Shown: positions 49,921-58,363 of the stretch, piece by piece | Numbering within the stretch: the stretch's first letter is position 1 | How the letters are laid out: each line of letters opens with the position of its first letter | DNA from: Alsobacter ponti | GTDB lineage: Bacteria; Pseudomonadota; Alphaproteobacteria; Rhizobiales; Beijerinckiaceae | Assembly: GCF_024294805.1 (NCBI RefSeq) | Contig: NZ_JANCLU010000005.1 | Coordinates: forward strand, 124,001-188,000 | Reading direction: 5' to 3' | DNA: 64,000 bases | Program-made: the position numbers and the translations under genes | The notes under the pieces: generated by a model | What the model saw: only the letters and a program-made list of their open reading frames with translations | The model's database searches: none | What the model was told of the DNA's origin: nothing

Positions 49921-51033
49921 TCAGTAGACCACCACGCTGCGGATCGACTTGCCTTCGTGCATCAGGTCGAAGGCGGTGTTGATCTCGTCCAGCGTCATGG
50001 TGTGGGTGATGAGGTCGTCGATGTTGATCTTGCCGTCCATGTACCAGTCGACGATTTTGGGCACGTCCGTGCGGCCGCGCGCGCCGCCGAAGGCGGTGCC
50101 TTTCCAGACGCGGCCGGTGACGAGCTGGAACGGGCGCGTCGAGATTTCCTGCCCAGAGGCGGCGACGCCGATGACGATCGACTCGCCCCAGCCGCGATGG
50201 CAGCACTCGAGCGCCTGGCGCATCGTGTGGACGTTGCCGATGCACTCGAACGAGAAGTCGGCCCCGCCGCCCGTCACGTCGATGATGGCCTCGACCACCT
50301 TGTCGCGGCCGACCTCGTCCGGGTTGATGAAATGCGTCATGCCGAATTTCTCGGCCATGGCGCGCTTGCCGGGGTTGAGGTCGACGCCGACGATCTTGTC
50401 GGCCCCCACCATGCGCGCGCCCTGGATGACGTTGAGCCCGATGCCGCCAAGGCCGAACACGACGACGTTGGCCCCCGGCCAGACCTTGGCGGTGTAGATC
50501 ACCGCGCCGATGCCCGTGGTGACGCCGCAGCCGATGTAGCAGATCTTGTCGAAGGGGGCGTCCTCGCGGACCTTGGCGAGCGCGATCTCCGGCAGCACGG
50601 TGAAGTTCGCGAAGGTCGAGCAGCCCATGTAGTGGAACACGTCGCTTCCCTCGCAGGCGAAGCGGCTCGTGCCGTCCGGCATCACCCCCTTGCCCTGCGT
50701 CGCCCGGATGGCGGTGCACAGGTTGGAGCGCCGCGACAGGCACGTCTTGCACTGGCGGCACTCGGGCGTATAGAGCGGGATCACGTGGTCGCCGGGCTTC
50801 AGCGTCGTCACGCCCGGCCCGACCTCGCGCACCACGCCCGCGCCCTCGTGGCCGAGAATCGCGGGGAACAGCCCCTCCGGGTCCGCGCCCGACAGCGTGT
50901 AGGCGTCGGTGTGGCACACGCCGGTCGCCATGATCTCGACCAGAACCTCGCCCTCCCGGGGGCCGCGCACGTCGATGGTCTCGATGGTGAGGGGCTTGCC
51001 GGCGGCCCAGGCCACGGCGGCGCGCGTCTTCAT
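49921..51033 (-). CDS. frmA: S-(hydroxymethyl)glutathione dehydrogenase / class III alcohol dehydrogenase
   Basis: A 370-residue zinc enzyme that oxidises S-hydroxymethylglutathione in glutathione-dependent formaldehyde detoxification and reduces S-nitrosoglutathione. Catalytic zinc ligands are in [12 protein letters not shown] and LGHEGAGVV, structural zinc cysteines in [17 protein letters not shown], and the NAD loop is [20 protein letters not shown]. The ATG at 51033 has a GAGGAGA site; a start 19 codons upstream is not supported. No frmB or gfa gene is adjacent. Confidence 0.95.
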   Translation of the reverse strand: MKTRAAVAWAAGKPLTIETIDVRGPREGEVLVEIMATGVCHTDAYTLSGADPEGLFPAILGHEGAGVVREVGPGVTTLKPGDHVIPLYTPECRQCKTCLSRRSNLCTAIRATQGKGVMPDGTSRFACEGSDVFHYMGCSTFANFTVLPEIALAKVREDAPFDKICYIGCGVTTGIGAVIYTAKVWPGANVVVFGLGGIGLNVIQGARMVGADKIVGVDLNPGKRAMAEKFGMTHFINPDEVGRDKVVEAIIDVTGGGADFSFECIGNVHTMRQALECCHRGWGESIVIGVAASGQEISTRPFQLVTGRVWKGTAFGGARGRTDVPKIVDWYMDGKINIDDLITHTMTLDEINTAFDLMHEGKSIRSVVVY

Positions 51034-51123
51034 AATGGTCTCCTCGCGGTCAGGCGGTCCGTCGCGCGGCCCGCTCCGGGAAGGCTGCACGAGCAGCCCG
51101 CCCGGAGCAAGCGCGCGGACGCG

Positions 51124-51786
51124 TCAGTTCGCCGCGAAGCAGTAGAACAGCCCGGCCCCGCCGGTCTTGCGCAGCGCGTCCATGTTGCACCCGGCCGACG
51201 GATGCGAGGTGTTCCACGACTTCATCGGCGCGCTCTCGTCGATACCGACGCGGTCGACGTGGCCGAGCATGGCGCTGCCGTCCGTGCTGCTCGTCCAGTT
51301 GCGGCATGTGCGGTCGTCGCCGGCCGGGAAGGCCGTGCCGTCCGTCTGCGAGCCGGTGAGGATGTCGTGCTCGTTGGGCTTGTCGCCGCGCCCCTTCACG
51401 ATCTCGCCCTTCTCGGTGAGCGCCGTCTGCTTGTTGAGGTTGTTGGAGTCGCCGTGCAGGTCGGCGACGCTCTTGGCGATCACCTCGCCCTTGGCGTTGC
51501 GCCACGGGCCCGCGCCGATGCGGTCGCGCGCGTTCACCGCCGCCTGCCCGTTCGCCGCCTGGGTCGAGAGATAGGCGCGCCAGGTCTTCGCCCCCGCGCC
51601 GGCGGCCTGGGCCAGAGATTGGCAATAGGCGTCCGCGCCGGCGAGCCCGCCGAGGTCGCCGGCCTTGCCCGGGTTCACGCTGGTGACGAAGAAGCTCATG
51701 TCGGCCTGCTGGGCCTGCGCGCCGCCGAGACCGGCGGCGATGAGCACGGCCGGGCCGAGAAGCCTGGCGATCGAAGCAGCTTTCAT
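51124..51786 (-). CDS. Secreted lectin-like protein (DUF1554/C-type lectin-fold-like)
   Basis: A 220-residue exported protein: signal peptide at residues 1-26 (LGPAVLIAAGLGGAQAQ), then SFFVTSVNPGKAGDLGGLAG and ADAYCQSLAQAAGAGAKTWR. The pattern AD-x-x-C followed by WRAYLST resembles secreted proteins of the DUF1554/endostatin-like C-type lectin fold. Later cysteines (DDRTCRNWTS, SAGCNMDAL, LFYCFAAN) are placed for two disulfides. A ligand is not known. The in-frame region upstream of 51786 has no credible start. Confidence 0.75.
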   Translation of the reverse strand: MKAASIARLLGPAVLIAAGLGGAQAQQADMSFFVTSVNPGKAGDLGGLAGADAYCQSLAQAAGAGAKTWRAYLSTQAANGQAAVNARDRIGAGPWRNAKGEVIAKSVADLHGDSNNLNKQTALTEKGEIVKGRGDKPNEHDILTGSQTDGTAFPAGDDRTCRNWTSSTDGSAMLGHVDRVGIDESAPMKSWNTSHPSAGCNMDALRKTGGAGLFYCFAAN

Positions 51787-52129
51787 ACGGTGTCTCCCCA
51801 TTGTGTGTCGTTGGCGAAGGTGCGTTGACCTCACGCGGCCAAGAATGTCGGTGAGACCGCCAAGACGCAAGTGAGGATCGGCAATCAACACGGTTGTGAC
51901 CGGGAGCGAAATACTCGCGCTCGTCCATGCGGACGCGCCCGCCGCGCCGCCTAAGCCCGTCGCGGGTCCGGTCTTTCTGGCGTATATCCCAAGGGCGGGC
52001 GCGGCTCGACGATGGCGGGTGCGATCGGCCGCAAAAAAAGACCCCGCCACGTGGGCGGGGTCGATGTCGGAGCGAGGCGGTTCCGCCGCCCGGCTCCGAC
52101 AGCTTGCAGGTGTTGCTGTCGGAACCCGC
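51787..52129. other. Intergenic region between two secreted-protein genes
   Basis: A 343-base gap on the minus strand. It holds the terminator of the Gly-rich protein gene (52033-52062) and must contain the promoter of the lectin-like gene. No gene with normal codon use is visible. Confidence 0.5.
52033..52062 (-). terminator. Rho-independent terminator of the Gly-rich protein gene
   Basis: Read on the minus strand: GACCCCGCC, a 5-base loop, GGCGGGGTC, then seven Ts. It lies about 70 bases past the stop of the gene at 52130-52450, as expected for its 3' end. Confidence 0.88.
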
Positions 52130-52450
52130 TTACTTGCAGGTCGGCTTGCCGCTGGCCTGGGCCGGCGCCTGGAGCGTCTGGCCTTCCGGGCACTTGGTGT
52201 TGACGGACTCGCGCGACTGGGTCTGGCCCGAGCCGACGCTGCCGGTCGTGTTCATGCCGGCGCCAACATTCGCGCCGCCCGGCTGAACCGCGCCACCCGC
52301 ATTGGCGCCGCCGCCGACCGTGGCTCCGCCGGCGTTGCCGCCCGCCGCGCCGCCCGCCGAACCGCCGGCCGTCTGCGCCATGGCGGGAATCGAGAAGGCC
52401 GCGAGGCCGGCCGCAAAGAGAACGGTCTTGATGTTCAGAGATTTCGACAT
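52130..52450 (-). CDS. Small secreted glycine-rich protein
   Basis: A 106-residue protein of unknown function. A clear signal peptide (IKTVLFAAGLAAFSIPAMAQ) is followed by a Gly/Ala-rich low-complexity stretch (GGSAGGAAGGNAGGATVGGG) and a short C-terminal part with two cysteines (NTKCPEGQTLQ and GKPTCK). It resembles small exported proteins of rhizobia that are only annotated as hypothetical. The ATG at 52450 follows an AGGGAAGA stretch. Its terminator is present, so it is a single-gene transcript. Confidence 0.75.
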   Translation of the reverse strand: MSKSLNIKTVLFAAGLAAFSIPAMAQTAGGSAGGAAGGNAGGATVGGGANAGGAVQPGGANVGAGMNTTGSVGSGQTQSRESVNTKCPEGQTLQAPAQASGKPTCK

Positions 52451-52602
52451 GAGTTTCTTCCCTTCGACTGAGACCAGAGGACAGGCCAACGCGCGCTCGC
52501 CGTGATTGTTCTCGGTTCCGCTGCTTTTTTTCGAGCCTTCGGCACCGGAACTCTTTTCAACCTCCCGTTTGGAGGGGCGAGAAGCGGCCTGCCCCCGTCG
52601 CG

Positions 52603-52935
52603 TTACGCCGAGGCCATGGTCGAGGCGAGAAGCCGCGCCTCCTGGTGGGCTCGCACATGGGCGTCCACGGCGTCGTGCACCGCGCGCGCGACGGCTTCGG
52701 CCTCCTCCGGGGGAACGGCGGCGCCGTTGCGCCGGACACGGACGCCCTCGTCGGTCGCCTTGGGGTGGGTGACGATCCGCGTCAGCGCCACCGCGCCGGG
52801 CAGCGCCTCGGCGACCGCGCCGCGCGCCACCGCGAACAGCGCCTGGACGTCCTCGCTCAAATCGCCGCCGCCGACCTTGGCGTTGATGGCGCGCAAAGCC
52901 GGCCGTGCATCCCAGAAAACCTCGACGATATCCAT
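52603..52935 (-). CDS. Hypothetical protein
   Basis: A 110-residue soluble protein starting at ATG 52935 behind a GGAGG site. It begins MDIVEVFWDARPALRAINAK, and the C-terminal half is a charged helix (PPEEAEAVARAVHDAVDAHV). I do not recognise a family. It is divergent from the small gene at 53089. Confidence 0.65.
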   Translation of the reverse strand: MDIVEVFWDARPALRAINAKVGGGDLSEDVQALFAVARGAVAEALPGAVALTRIVTHPKATDEGVRVRRNGAAVPPEEAEAVARAVHDAVDAHVRAHQEARLLASTMASA

Positions 52936-53088
52936 GAACAACCTCCGATGGGGAACGGTTCGCAACGCGCGGGCGCGCGAAACGTTCCTCTCCGTCCTCC
53001 TGCCCGCCCTCACGCGCGGCTCTCCCGGCCGCCCGGGAACAGGGCGCGAGCCCGGCGCGTTGGGCCGACCCGAAACGGAGGACGCACC

Positions 53089-53331
53089 ATGGCCAACGCG
53101 AGCAAGAAACACATGGGCCCAGGGGCCCAGGGCAAGGGCGACGGCTCCGGCGCGATGACCGACGTTCCCAAGGACAAGATCCCCGAGAACATGGTGCTCT
53201 CGAACCACGACAAGAGCCGTCACTCGGACGAGCGCGGGCTCGACAGCAAGGCCGTGCAGAACGAGCAGTTCCAGGACCAGGCCGGGAATCGACTCTCGGA
53301 TGACGCCGACGGCGACACGCCGCTCGTGTGA
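53089..53331 (+). CDS. Small hydrophilic hypothetical protein
   Basis: An 80-residue, strongly hydrophilic, probably disordered protein (NASKKHMGPGAQGKGDGSGA; later NQNEQFQ-like Gln/Asp-rich C-terminus ending SDDADGDTPLV). It has a GGAGGA site before the ATG at 53089. No membrane segment or cysteine is present. Its composition recalls stress-related hydrophilins, which is only a resemblance. Confidence 0.65.
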   Translation: MANASKKHMGPGAQGKGDGSGAMTDVPKDKIPENMVLSNHDKSRHSDERGLDSKAVQNEQFQDQAGNRLSDDADGDTPLV

Positions 53332-53448
53332 ACCGCCGACACCGCCGAATGCGACGGCCGGGTTGACAACCTTCGGTCGCACGCTGCGTTATGGCCGCGA
53401 AAGCCCGCGCGCGCGTTCGGCGCGCGGGGTCAACACGCGAGCACAGCG

Positions 53449-53790
53449 ATGACGAACCTCGGATTCGCACTCGGGACGCGCCGGCTCGGGCGCGCGGCGC
53501 TCGCCGCCGTCGCGCTGCTGGGCGTCGCCGCTTCCCCCGCCGCCGCCCAGAGGCGGCCGGATTCCCTCACCATGACCTGCGTTCAGGCGCGCGCTTTCGT
53601 CGCCCAGCGCGGCGCGGTGATCCTCGGCACCGGCCAGTACGTCTATGACAGGATCGTCGCCGACCAGCGCTTCTGCCCCTGGCCGCAGCACATCGAGCGG
53701 ACCTTCGTGCGCACCAAGGACGCCTCCACCTGCTTCGTCGGCTATGTCTGCCGCGACGGCCGGCCGGACTGGCCCTGGTTCGACGACTGA
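53449..53790 (+). CDS. Small periplasmic hypothetical protein
   Basis: A 113-residue exported protein: signal peptide ending near residue 34 (AALAAVALLGVAASPAAAQ), then a mature domain of about 80 residues with four cysteines (TMTCVQARAFVAQRG, RFCPWPQ, STCFVGYVCRDG), which could form two disulfides. Similar short proteins are found in many rhizobia without known function. It stands alone on the plus strand. Confidence 0.75.
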   Translation: MTNLGFALGTRRLGRAALAAVALLGVAASPAAAQRRPDSLTMTCVQARAFVAQRGAVILGTGQYVYDRIVADQRFCPWPQHIERTFVRTKDASTCFVGYVCRDGRPDWPWFDD

Positions 53791-53905
53791 ACCCCACAGG
53801 TTAAGTTAAAACCCGCATTGACTTTTTCCCCGGGCGACCGGTGACTCCGTCATGCGCGCCGCGTTCCGGCCGGGCCGGCGCGCGTGCGGACGCGGGGGCG
53901 GATTC

Positions 53906-54991
53906 ATGAATGGCGGCGCGGCGGGTTTCACCAACTCCGTCCTGGTCGAGAAGGTCATTCTCGTCCTGCTCCTGCTCGGCTTCCTGGCGAGCATCGGCCT
54001 GGTGCTGGCGCCGTTCGTGGTGGCGCTGCTGTTCGGCAGCATCATCGCGATCGCCGGCTGGCCGCTGCGGGCCCGGCTGACGAAGCTCGGCATCGGCGTG
54101 GGAACGACGGCGACGCTGCTGCTGCTCGGCGTGGTGGCCCTGGTCGCCGTGCCGATCCTCGCCTTCGCGCCGCGCCTCACCGTGCAGGTCGCCACCGTGT
54201 TCGACTACGCGCGGGACTGGGCCGCCAACGCGCCCCGCCCGCCGCTGTGGCTGCACGACCTGCCGCTCGTCGGCGACCGGGTGTTCGCGTGGTGGGCGGA
54301 CGCGGTGGGCGCGCAGGCGCCGCTGCGCAACCTGCTCGAGCCCTACGCCGAGCCGATCCGCCGCTTCCTCGTCGGCGCGGCGACCGGCGTGGGCGAGAGC
54401 CTGCTGCAGCTCATCCTCGCGCTCGCCATCGCCACCATGTTCTGGGCGCGCGGCGACGTGCTCGGCTTCACGCTGGTGCGCGCCTTGCGCCGGCTCGGCG
54501 GCGACCGCATGGCCGGGCTCGCCGTGCTGACGGCCAACGCCGTGCGCGGCGTGTTCTACGGCGTGGTGGGGACGGCGCTGGCGCAGGCGGCGGCGATGGG
54601 GCTCGGCCTCTACATCGCCGGCGTGCCGGGCGCGTTGCCGCTCGCCTTCGTGACGCTGCTGCTGGCGGTGAGCCAGATCGGCGGGCCCTTCGTCAACCTC
54701 GTGTGGGTCGGCGCGGCCTACTACCTCTACCACGCCGGCCAGACCGGGCTGCCGCTGTGGTTCATGATCGCCTGGGGCATCATGGTCGGCATGCTCGACA
54801 ACGTGCTCAAGCCGATGCTGATCGGCGCGACCATGGACCTGCCGCTGACGCTCATCATCGTCGGCGTGTTCGGCGGCTTCCTCGCCTTCGGCTTCCTCGG
54901 CCTGTTCATCGGGCCGGTGCTGATCGCCATCGCCTACACGCTGCTGGTGGCGTGGATGGCGGGGCCCTTCGACGCGCCCGAGAGCCCCTGA
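53906..54991 (+). CDS. AI-2E family transporter
   Basis: A 361-residue inner-membrane protein of the AI-2E/PerM exporter superfamily. It has about seven to eight hydrophobic segments, including NSVLVEKVILVLLLLGFLAS at the N-terminus, and the conserved C-terminal region MLDNVLKPMLIGATMDLPLT and GGFLAFGFLGLFIGPVLIAI. Members have been tied to Na/Li export or signal efflux; the substrate here is unknown. A start 18 codons upstream (53852) is possible, but adds an Arg-rich tail. Confidence 0.88.
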   Translation: MNGGAAGFTNSVLVEKVILVLLLLGFLASIGLVLAPFVVALLFGSIIAIAGWPLRARLTKLGIGVGTTATLLLLGVVALVAVPILAFAPRLTVQVATVFDYARDWAANAPRPPLWLHDLPLVGDRVFAWWADAVGAQAPLRNLLEPYAEPIRRFLVGAATGVGESLLQLILALAIATMFWARGDVLGFTLVRALRRLGGDRMAGLAVLTANAVRGVFYGVVGTALAQAAAMGLGLYIAGVPGALPLAFVTLLLAVSQIGGPFVNLVWVGAAYYLYHAGQTGLPLWFMIAWGIMVGMLDNVLKPMLIGATMDLPLTLIIVGVFGGFLAFGFLGLFIGPVLIAIAYTLLVAWMAGPFDAPESP

Positions 54992-55047
54992 GCCCCCAAG
55001 CCCCTGAACGCCGCCGCCCGGGACGAGCGGCGGCGCGGGATCGCGGA

Positions 55048-55371
55048 TCAGTCGAACAGCTCTTCCAGGAAGGATTTGCGCCGCTTGCCGTGGCTGTAGC
55101 CGCCGTGCTGGGGCTGGGGGTAGCCGTGCTGGGGCTGAGGGTAGCCGTGCTGGGGCTGCCCGTAGCCCGGCTGCGGGGGCGGAGCGTAGGCCGGCGTGGC
55201 CTGCTGCTGCGCCTCGCGGCCGGAGCGCTCGACGATCTTGTCGAGCTCGCCGCGATCGAGCCAGACGCCCCGGCACTGGGGGCAGTAGTCGATCTCCACG
55301 CCCTGGCGGTCGCTCATCACGAGCGGCACGCGGCAGACGGGGCACGGCATTCCGGCGGCTGGGTTGGTCAT
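55048..55371 (-). CDS. TFIIB-type zinc-ribbon protein with GYPQPQH repeats
   Basis: A 107-residue protein. Residues 8-37 form a zinc ribbon (MPCPVCRVPLV and IDYCPQCRGVWLDRGELDKI), the zf-TFIIB pattern. Next comes a Pro/Gln/Tyr-rich linker with three near-identical seven-residue units (HGYPQPQ), encoded by 21-base tandem repeats around 55100-55165, and a basic tail RRKSFLEELFD. The ATG at 55371 follows GAGGAGA. Related short zinc-ribbon proteins are common in Proteobacteria; the function is unknown. Confidence 0.82.
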   Translation of the reverse strand: MTNPAAGMPCPVCRVPLVMSDRQGVEIDYCPQCRGVWLDRGELDKIVERSGREAQQQATPAYAPPPQPGYGQPQHGYPQPQHGYPQPQHGGYSHGKRRKSFLEELFD

Positions 55372-55614
55372 GCGGGTCTCCTCGGTTGGGGCCCGCATGC
55401 CTGCGGCGGACGGGCCCGATGGTCTCAGCGGTCCGACATCGCAGCCGCTTGATCGACTGCCAGAGGGGCCCGGTCCGCGCCTGCGAGATGGGTCCGGCCT
55501 GGCCGATTTTCAAGCCGGGCGCGCGGCAAAGGCTCGGCTTGAGGCAGGTCAAGGACCGCGCGGCCCGCGGCGGATCAAGCTGACCTCATTACCAATCCGC
55601 AACGAAGGCGAGAC

Positions 55615-55878
55615 ATGAACCACCATCATCGCAAGGTCCTGCAGGCCATCTTCGCCCATCCGGTGAGCGCGAACATCGACTTCAAGGACGTGCTCAGCGT
55701 GTTCGGCGAGCTGGGGGCGGAGGTCGACAACAAGACCGGCAGCCGCGTCGGCGTGACGCTGAACGGCCACAACGCGGCGTTCCACAACGCCAACCACACG
55801 ATGCCCAAGGGCGAGGTGATGCAGGTGAAGAAGTTCCTGCAGGATTGCGGCGTGAACCCGGACAACTACCCGGCCTGA
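55615..55878 (+). CDS. HicA-like mRNA interferase-fold protein, no HicB partner
   Basis: An 87-residue protein with the dsRBD-like fold of the HicA/YcfA family: HRKVLQAIFAHPVSANIDFK, then VLSVFGELGAEVDNKTGSR and a His-containing strand (NAAFHNANHTMPKGEV). HicA toxins cleave mRNA with a catalytic histidine; whether this copy is active is unclear. No HicB antitoxin gene is adjacent on either side. It is preceded by a 243-base gap and followed by a hydroxylase gene. Confidence 0.75.
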   Translation: MNHHHRKVLQAIFAHPVSANIDFKDVLSVFGELGAEVDNKTGSRVGVTLNGHNAAFHNANHTMPKGEVMQVKKFLQDCGVNPDNYPA

Positions 55879-55981
55879 GCGAAGCCCCGCCCGCCGGGCG
55901 CGCGGCAGCCCGGCATCCCCGGCGGTTGCGCCCGCGCCCGATTTCCGGCCTGACTGGGCCGGGACGGGAGCGGGATTCGGC

Positions 55982-58363
55982 ATGGATCGGCGGCGGGAGC
56001 GAAGCGAAGCGGACGCGGTGGCGTCGCCGGCCGACGACCCGCGCTCGCTGCGCCGGCGCGAGGACGCGCGCTTCCTGCGCGGCGAGGGCCATTTCCTCGA
56101 CGACATCCCCGCCGACGGCCAGCTCGTCGGCGTCGTGCTGCGCTCGCCGCACGCCCACGCCGACATCCTCTCCATCGACGCGAGCGAGGCGCTGGTGACG
56201 CCGGGCGTGCGCGCCGTGCTCACCGGGCGCGACCTCGTGGCCGATGGGCTACGCCCCCTGCCCTGCTCGGCTGCGCTGGCGCCGGGCGACGGGTTCGTGG
56301 TCCCGCCGCGCTGGCCGCTGTGCTGCGACCGGGTTCGGCATGTCGGCGACCCTGTGGCGTTCGTCGTCGCCGAGGACCGCGCCGCCGCGCTCGACGCGCT
56401 GGAGCGCATCGAGGTCTCCTACGCTGAGCGCGACGCGGCGGTCGGCGCGCGCGCCGCGCTCGCCCCCGGCGCGCCCGCCCTGTGGGACGAAGCGCCCGGC
56501 AATCTCGCCTTCCATTTCCGGCGCGGCGACGCCGACGCCGTGGCGCGGGCCATGCGCTCGGCCGCGCACATCGTCTCGCTCGATCTCGTCAACAGCCGCG
56601 TCGCCGCCGCGGCTCTGGAGCCACGCGGCGCCATCGGAAGCTGGGACGCCGAGGCGGGCCGCTGGCGGCTCGAACTCAGCGGCGCGTCGGTCCACCAGAT
56701 CCGCCGCGAGATGGCGCAGACGCTCGGCGTCGCGCCGGAGCTGATCGACGTGGTGTGCCACGACGTCGGCGGCGGCTTCGGCATGAAGAACGTCTCCTAT
56801 CCCGAATACGCGCTGACGCTTTGGGCGGCGCGGCGGCTCGGCGCGCCGGTTCGCTGGATCGCCGAGCGGGTCGAGGACTTCACCGGCGGCGCGCATGGCC
56901 GCGACAACCTCACCACCGCGCGCCTCGCTCTCGACGAGGACGGACGTTTCCTCGCCTTCAGCGTGGAGACGCTGGCCGACCTCGGGGCCTATGCCAGCTC
57001 GCTGGGTCCCGGCCCCGCCACCACCGCCGCGCTGCCGGCGATGGGCGGGCTCTACGACATCCCGGCCGTCGCCATGGACGTGCGCGGCGCCTACACCAAT
57101 AGCGCCCCGGTGGACGCCTATCGCGGGGCCGGCAAGCCGGAGGCGAACTACGCCATCGAGCGGCTGGTCGACATCGCGGCCCGGCGGCTCGGCCGCGATC
57201 CCGCCGAACTGAGGCGGCGCAATCTGATCCGCGCCACGCCGCACGTGACGGCGATGGGCGCGCGCCTCGATTCCGGCGACTTCGCCGGCGCGCTGGACGC
57301 GGCGCTGGCGGCGGCGGACCGCGACGGCTTTCCCGCCCGCCGAGAGGCCGCGGCCCGCCGGGGCCTGCTGCGCGGGCTGGGGGTGGCGTGTTTCCTCGAA
57401 ACGTCGCGCGGGCCGCCGGGCGAGGAGGCGTGGGCGCGCCTTCTCCCCGACGGGTCGATCGAGCTGGCCGTCGGCACGCAATCCAATGGCCAGGGCCACG
57501 AGACGAGCTTCGTTCAGCTGGCCGCCTCGCGGCTCGGCCTGCCGATGGAGGCGTTCCGCTACGTCCAGGCCGACACAAGCCGCGTGCCGCGCGGGGGCGG
57601 ACACGGCGGCGCGCGCTCGCTGCACATGGGCGGCACGGCGCTGCTGCTCGCCGTCGACGACCTGCTGGACAAGGCGGGCGCCGCCGCCGCGCCGCTGTTG
57701 CAGGCTGGCGGGGACAAGCTGGCGTTCGAGGGCGGGACGTTCCACCGCGAGGGCGCGCCCGCCGGAGCGGCCTCGCTGACGCTCGCCGCGCTGGCGCGCG
57801 CCCTGCCCGACGCCGCGCTGGAAGGCCACGGCGCGCACGCCATCGACCTCTACACCTTCCCGAGCGGCTGCCACGTCGCCGAGGTCGAGATCGACCCCGC
57901 GACCGGCGTGGCGAACCTCGTCTCCTATCTCGCCGTCGACGATTTCGGCGCGATGGTGAACCCGCTGCTGACCGAGGGCCAGGTGCAGGGCGGCCTCGCG
58001 CAGGGCATCGGGCAGGCGCTGATGGAGCAGATCGTCTACGAGCCCGACAGCGGGCAGGCCCTCACCGCCACGTGGATGGACTACGCCATGCCGCGCGCCG
58101 CCGACCTGCCGCGCCTCGAGGTGCGCTTTCGCGGCGCGCCGACGGCGTCCAACCCGATCGGCGCGAAGGGGGCGGGCCAGGCCGGGGCCATCGCCGCCAC
58201 GCCCACCGTCATCAACGCCATCGTCGACGCGCTGGCTCCGCTCGGCGTCCTCCACGTCGACATGCCGGCGACGCCGGAAAAGCTGTGGCGGGCGATCCGC
58301 GACGCCGGCGGGGTTCAGCGCCCGCCGCGCAGCCGCCCGACCACGCCGGTCGGGAAGAAGTAG
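55982..58363 (+). CDS. Xanthine dehydrogenase family molybdopterin-binding subunit (CoxL-like)
   Basis: A 793-residue molybdenum hydroxylase large subunit. Family landmarks are RFLRGEGHFLDDI, GGGFGMKNVSYPEYALTLWA, DAYRGAGKPEANYAIERLVD, and GTQSNGQGHETSFVQLAASR in the cofactor region. The C-terminal active-site loop, usually GxKGxGEAG with the catalytic glutamate, reads GAKGAGQAG here, so Gln733 replaces it. The CODH cysteine loop is absent. No small Fe-S or FAD subunit gene is next to it. The substrate is unknown. Its 3' end overlaps the convergent livM-type gene by 49 bases. Confidence 0.88.
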   Translation: MDRRRERSEADAVASPADDPRSLRRREDARFLRGEGHFLDDIPADGQLVGVVLRSPHAHADILSIDASEALVTPGVRAVLTGRDLVADGLRPLPCSAALAPGDGFVVPPRWPLCCDRVRHVGDPVAFVVAEDRAAALDALERIEVSYAERDAAVGARAALAPGAPALWDEAPGNLAFHFRRGDADAVARAMRSAAHIVSLDLVNSRVAAAALEPRGAIGSWDAEAGRWRLELSGASVHQIRREMAQTLGVAPELIDVVCHDVGGGFGMKNVSYPEYALTLWAARRLGAPVRWIAERVEDFTGGAHGRDNLTTARLALDEDGRFLAFSVETLADLGAYASSLGPGPATTAALPAMGGLYDIPAVAMDVRGAYTNSAPVDAYRGAGKPEANYAIERLVDIAARRLGRDPAELRRRNLIRATPHVTAMGARLDSGDFAGALDAALAAADRDGFPARREAAARRGLLRGLGVACFLETSRGPPGEEAWARLLPDGSIELAVGTQSNGQGHETSFVQLAASRLGLPMEAFRYVQADTSRVPRGGGHGGARSLHMGGTALLLAVDDLLDKAGAAAAPLLQAGGDKLAFEGGTFHREGAPAGAASLTLAALARALPDAALEGHGAHAIDLYTFPSGCHVAEVEIDPATGVANLVSYLAVDDFGAMVNPLLTEGQVQGGLAQGIGQALMEQIVYEPDSGQALTATWMDYAMPRAADLPRLEVRFRGAPTASNPIGAKGAGQAGAIAATPTVINAIVDALAPLGVLHVDMPATPEKLWRAIRDAGGVQRPPRSRPTTPVGKK

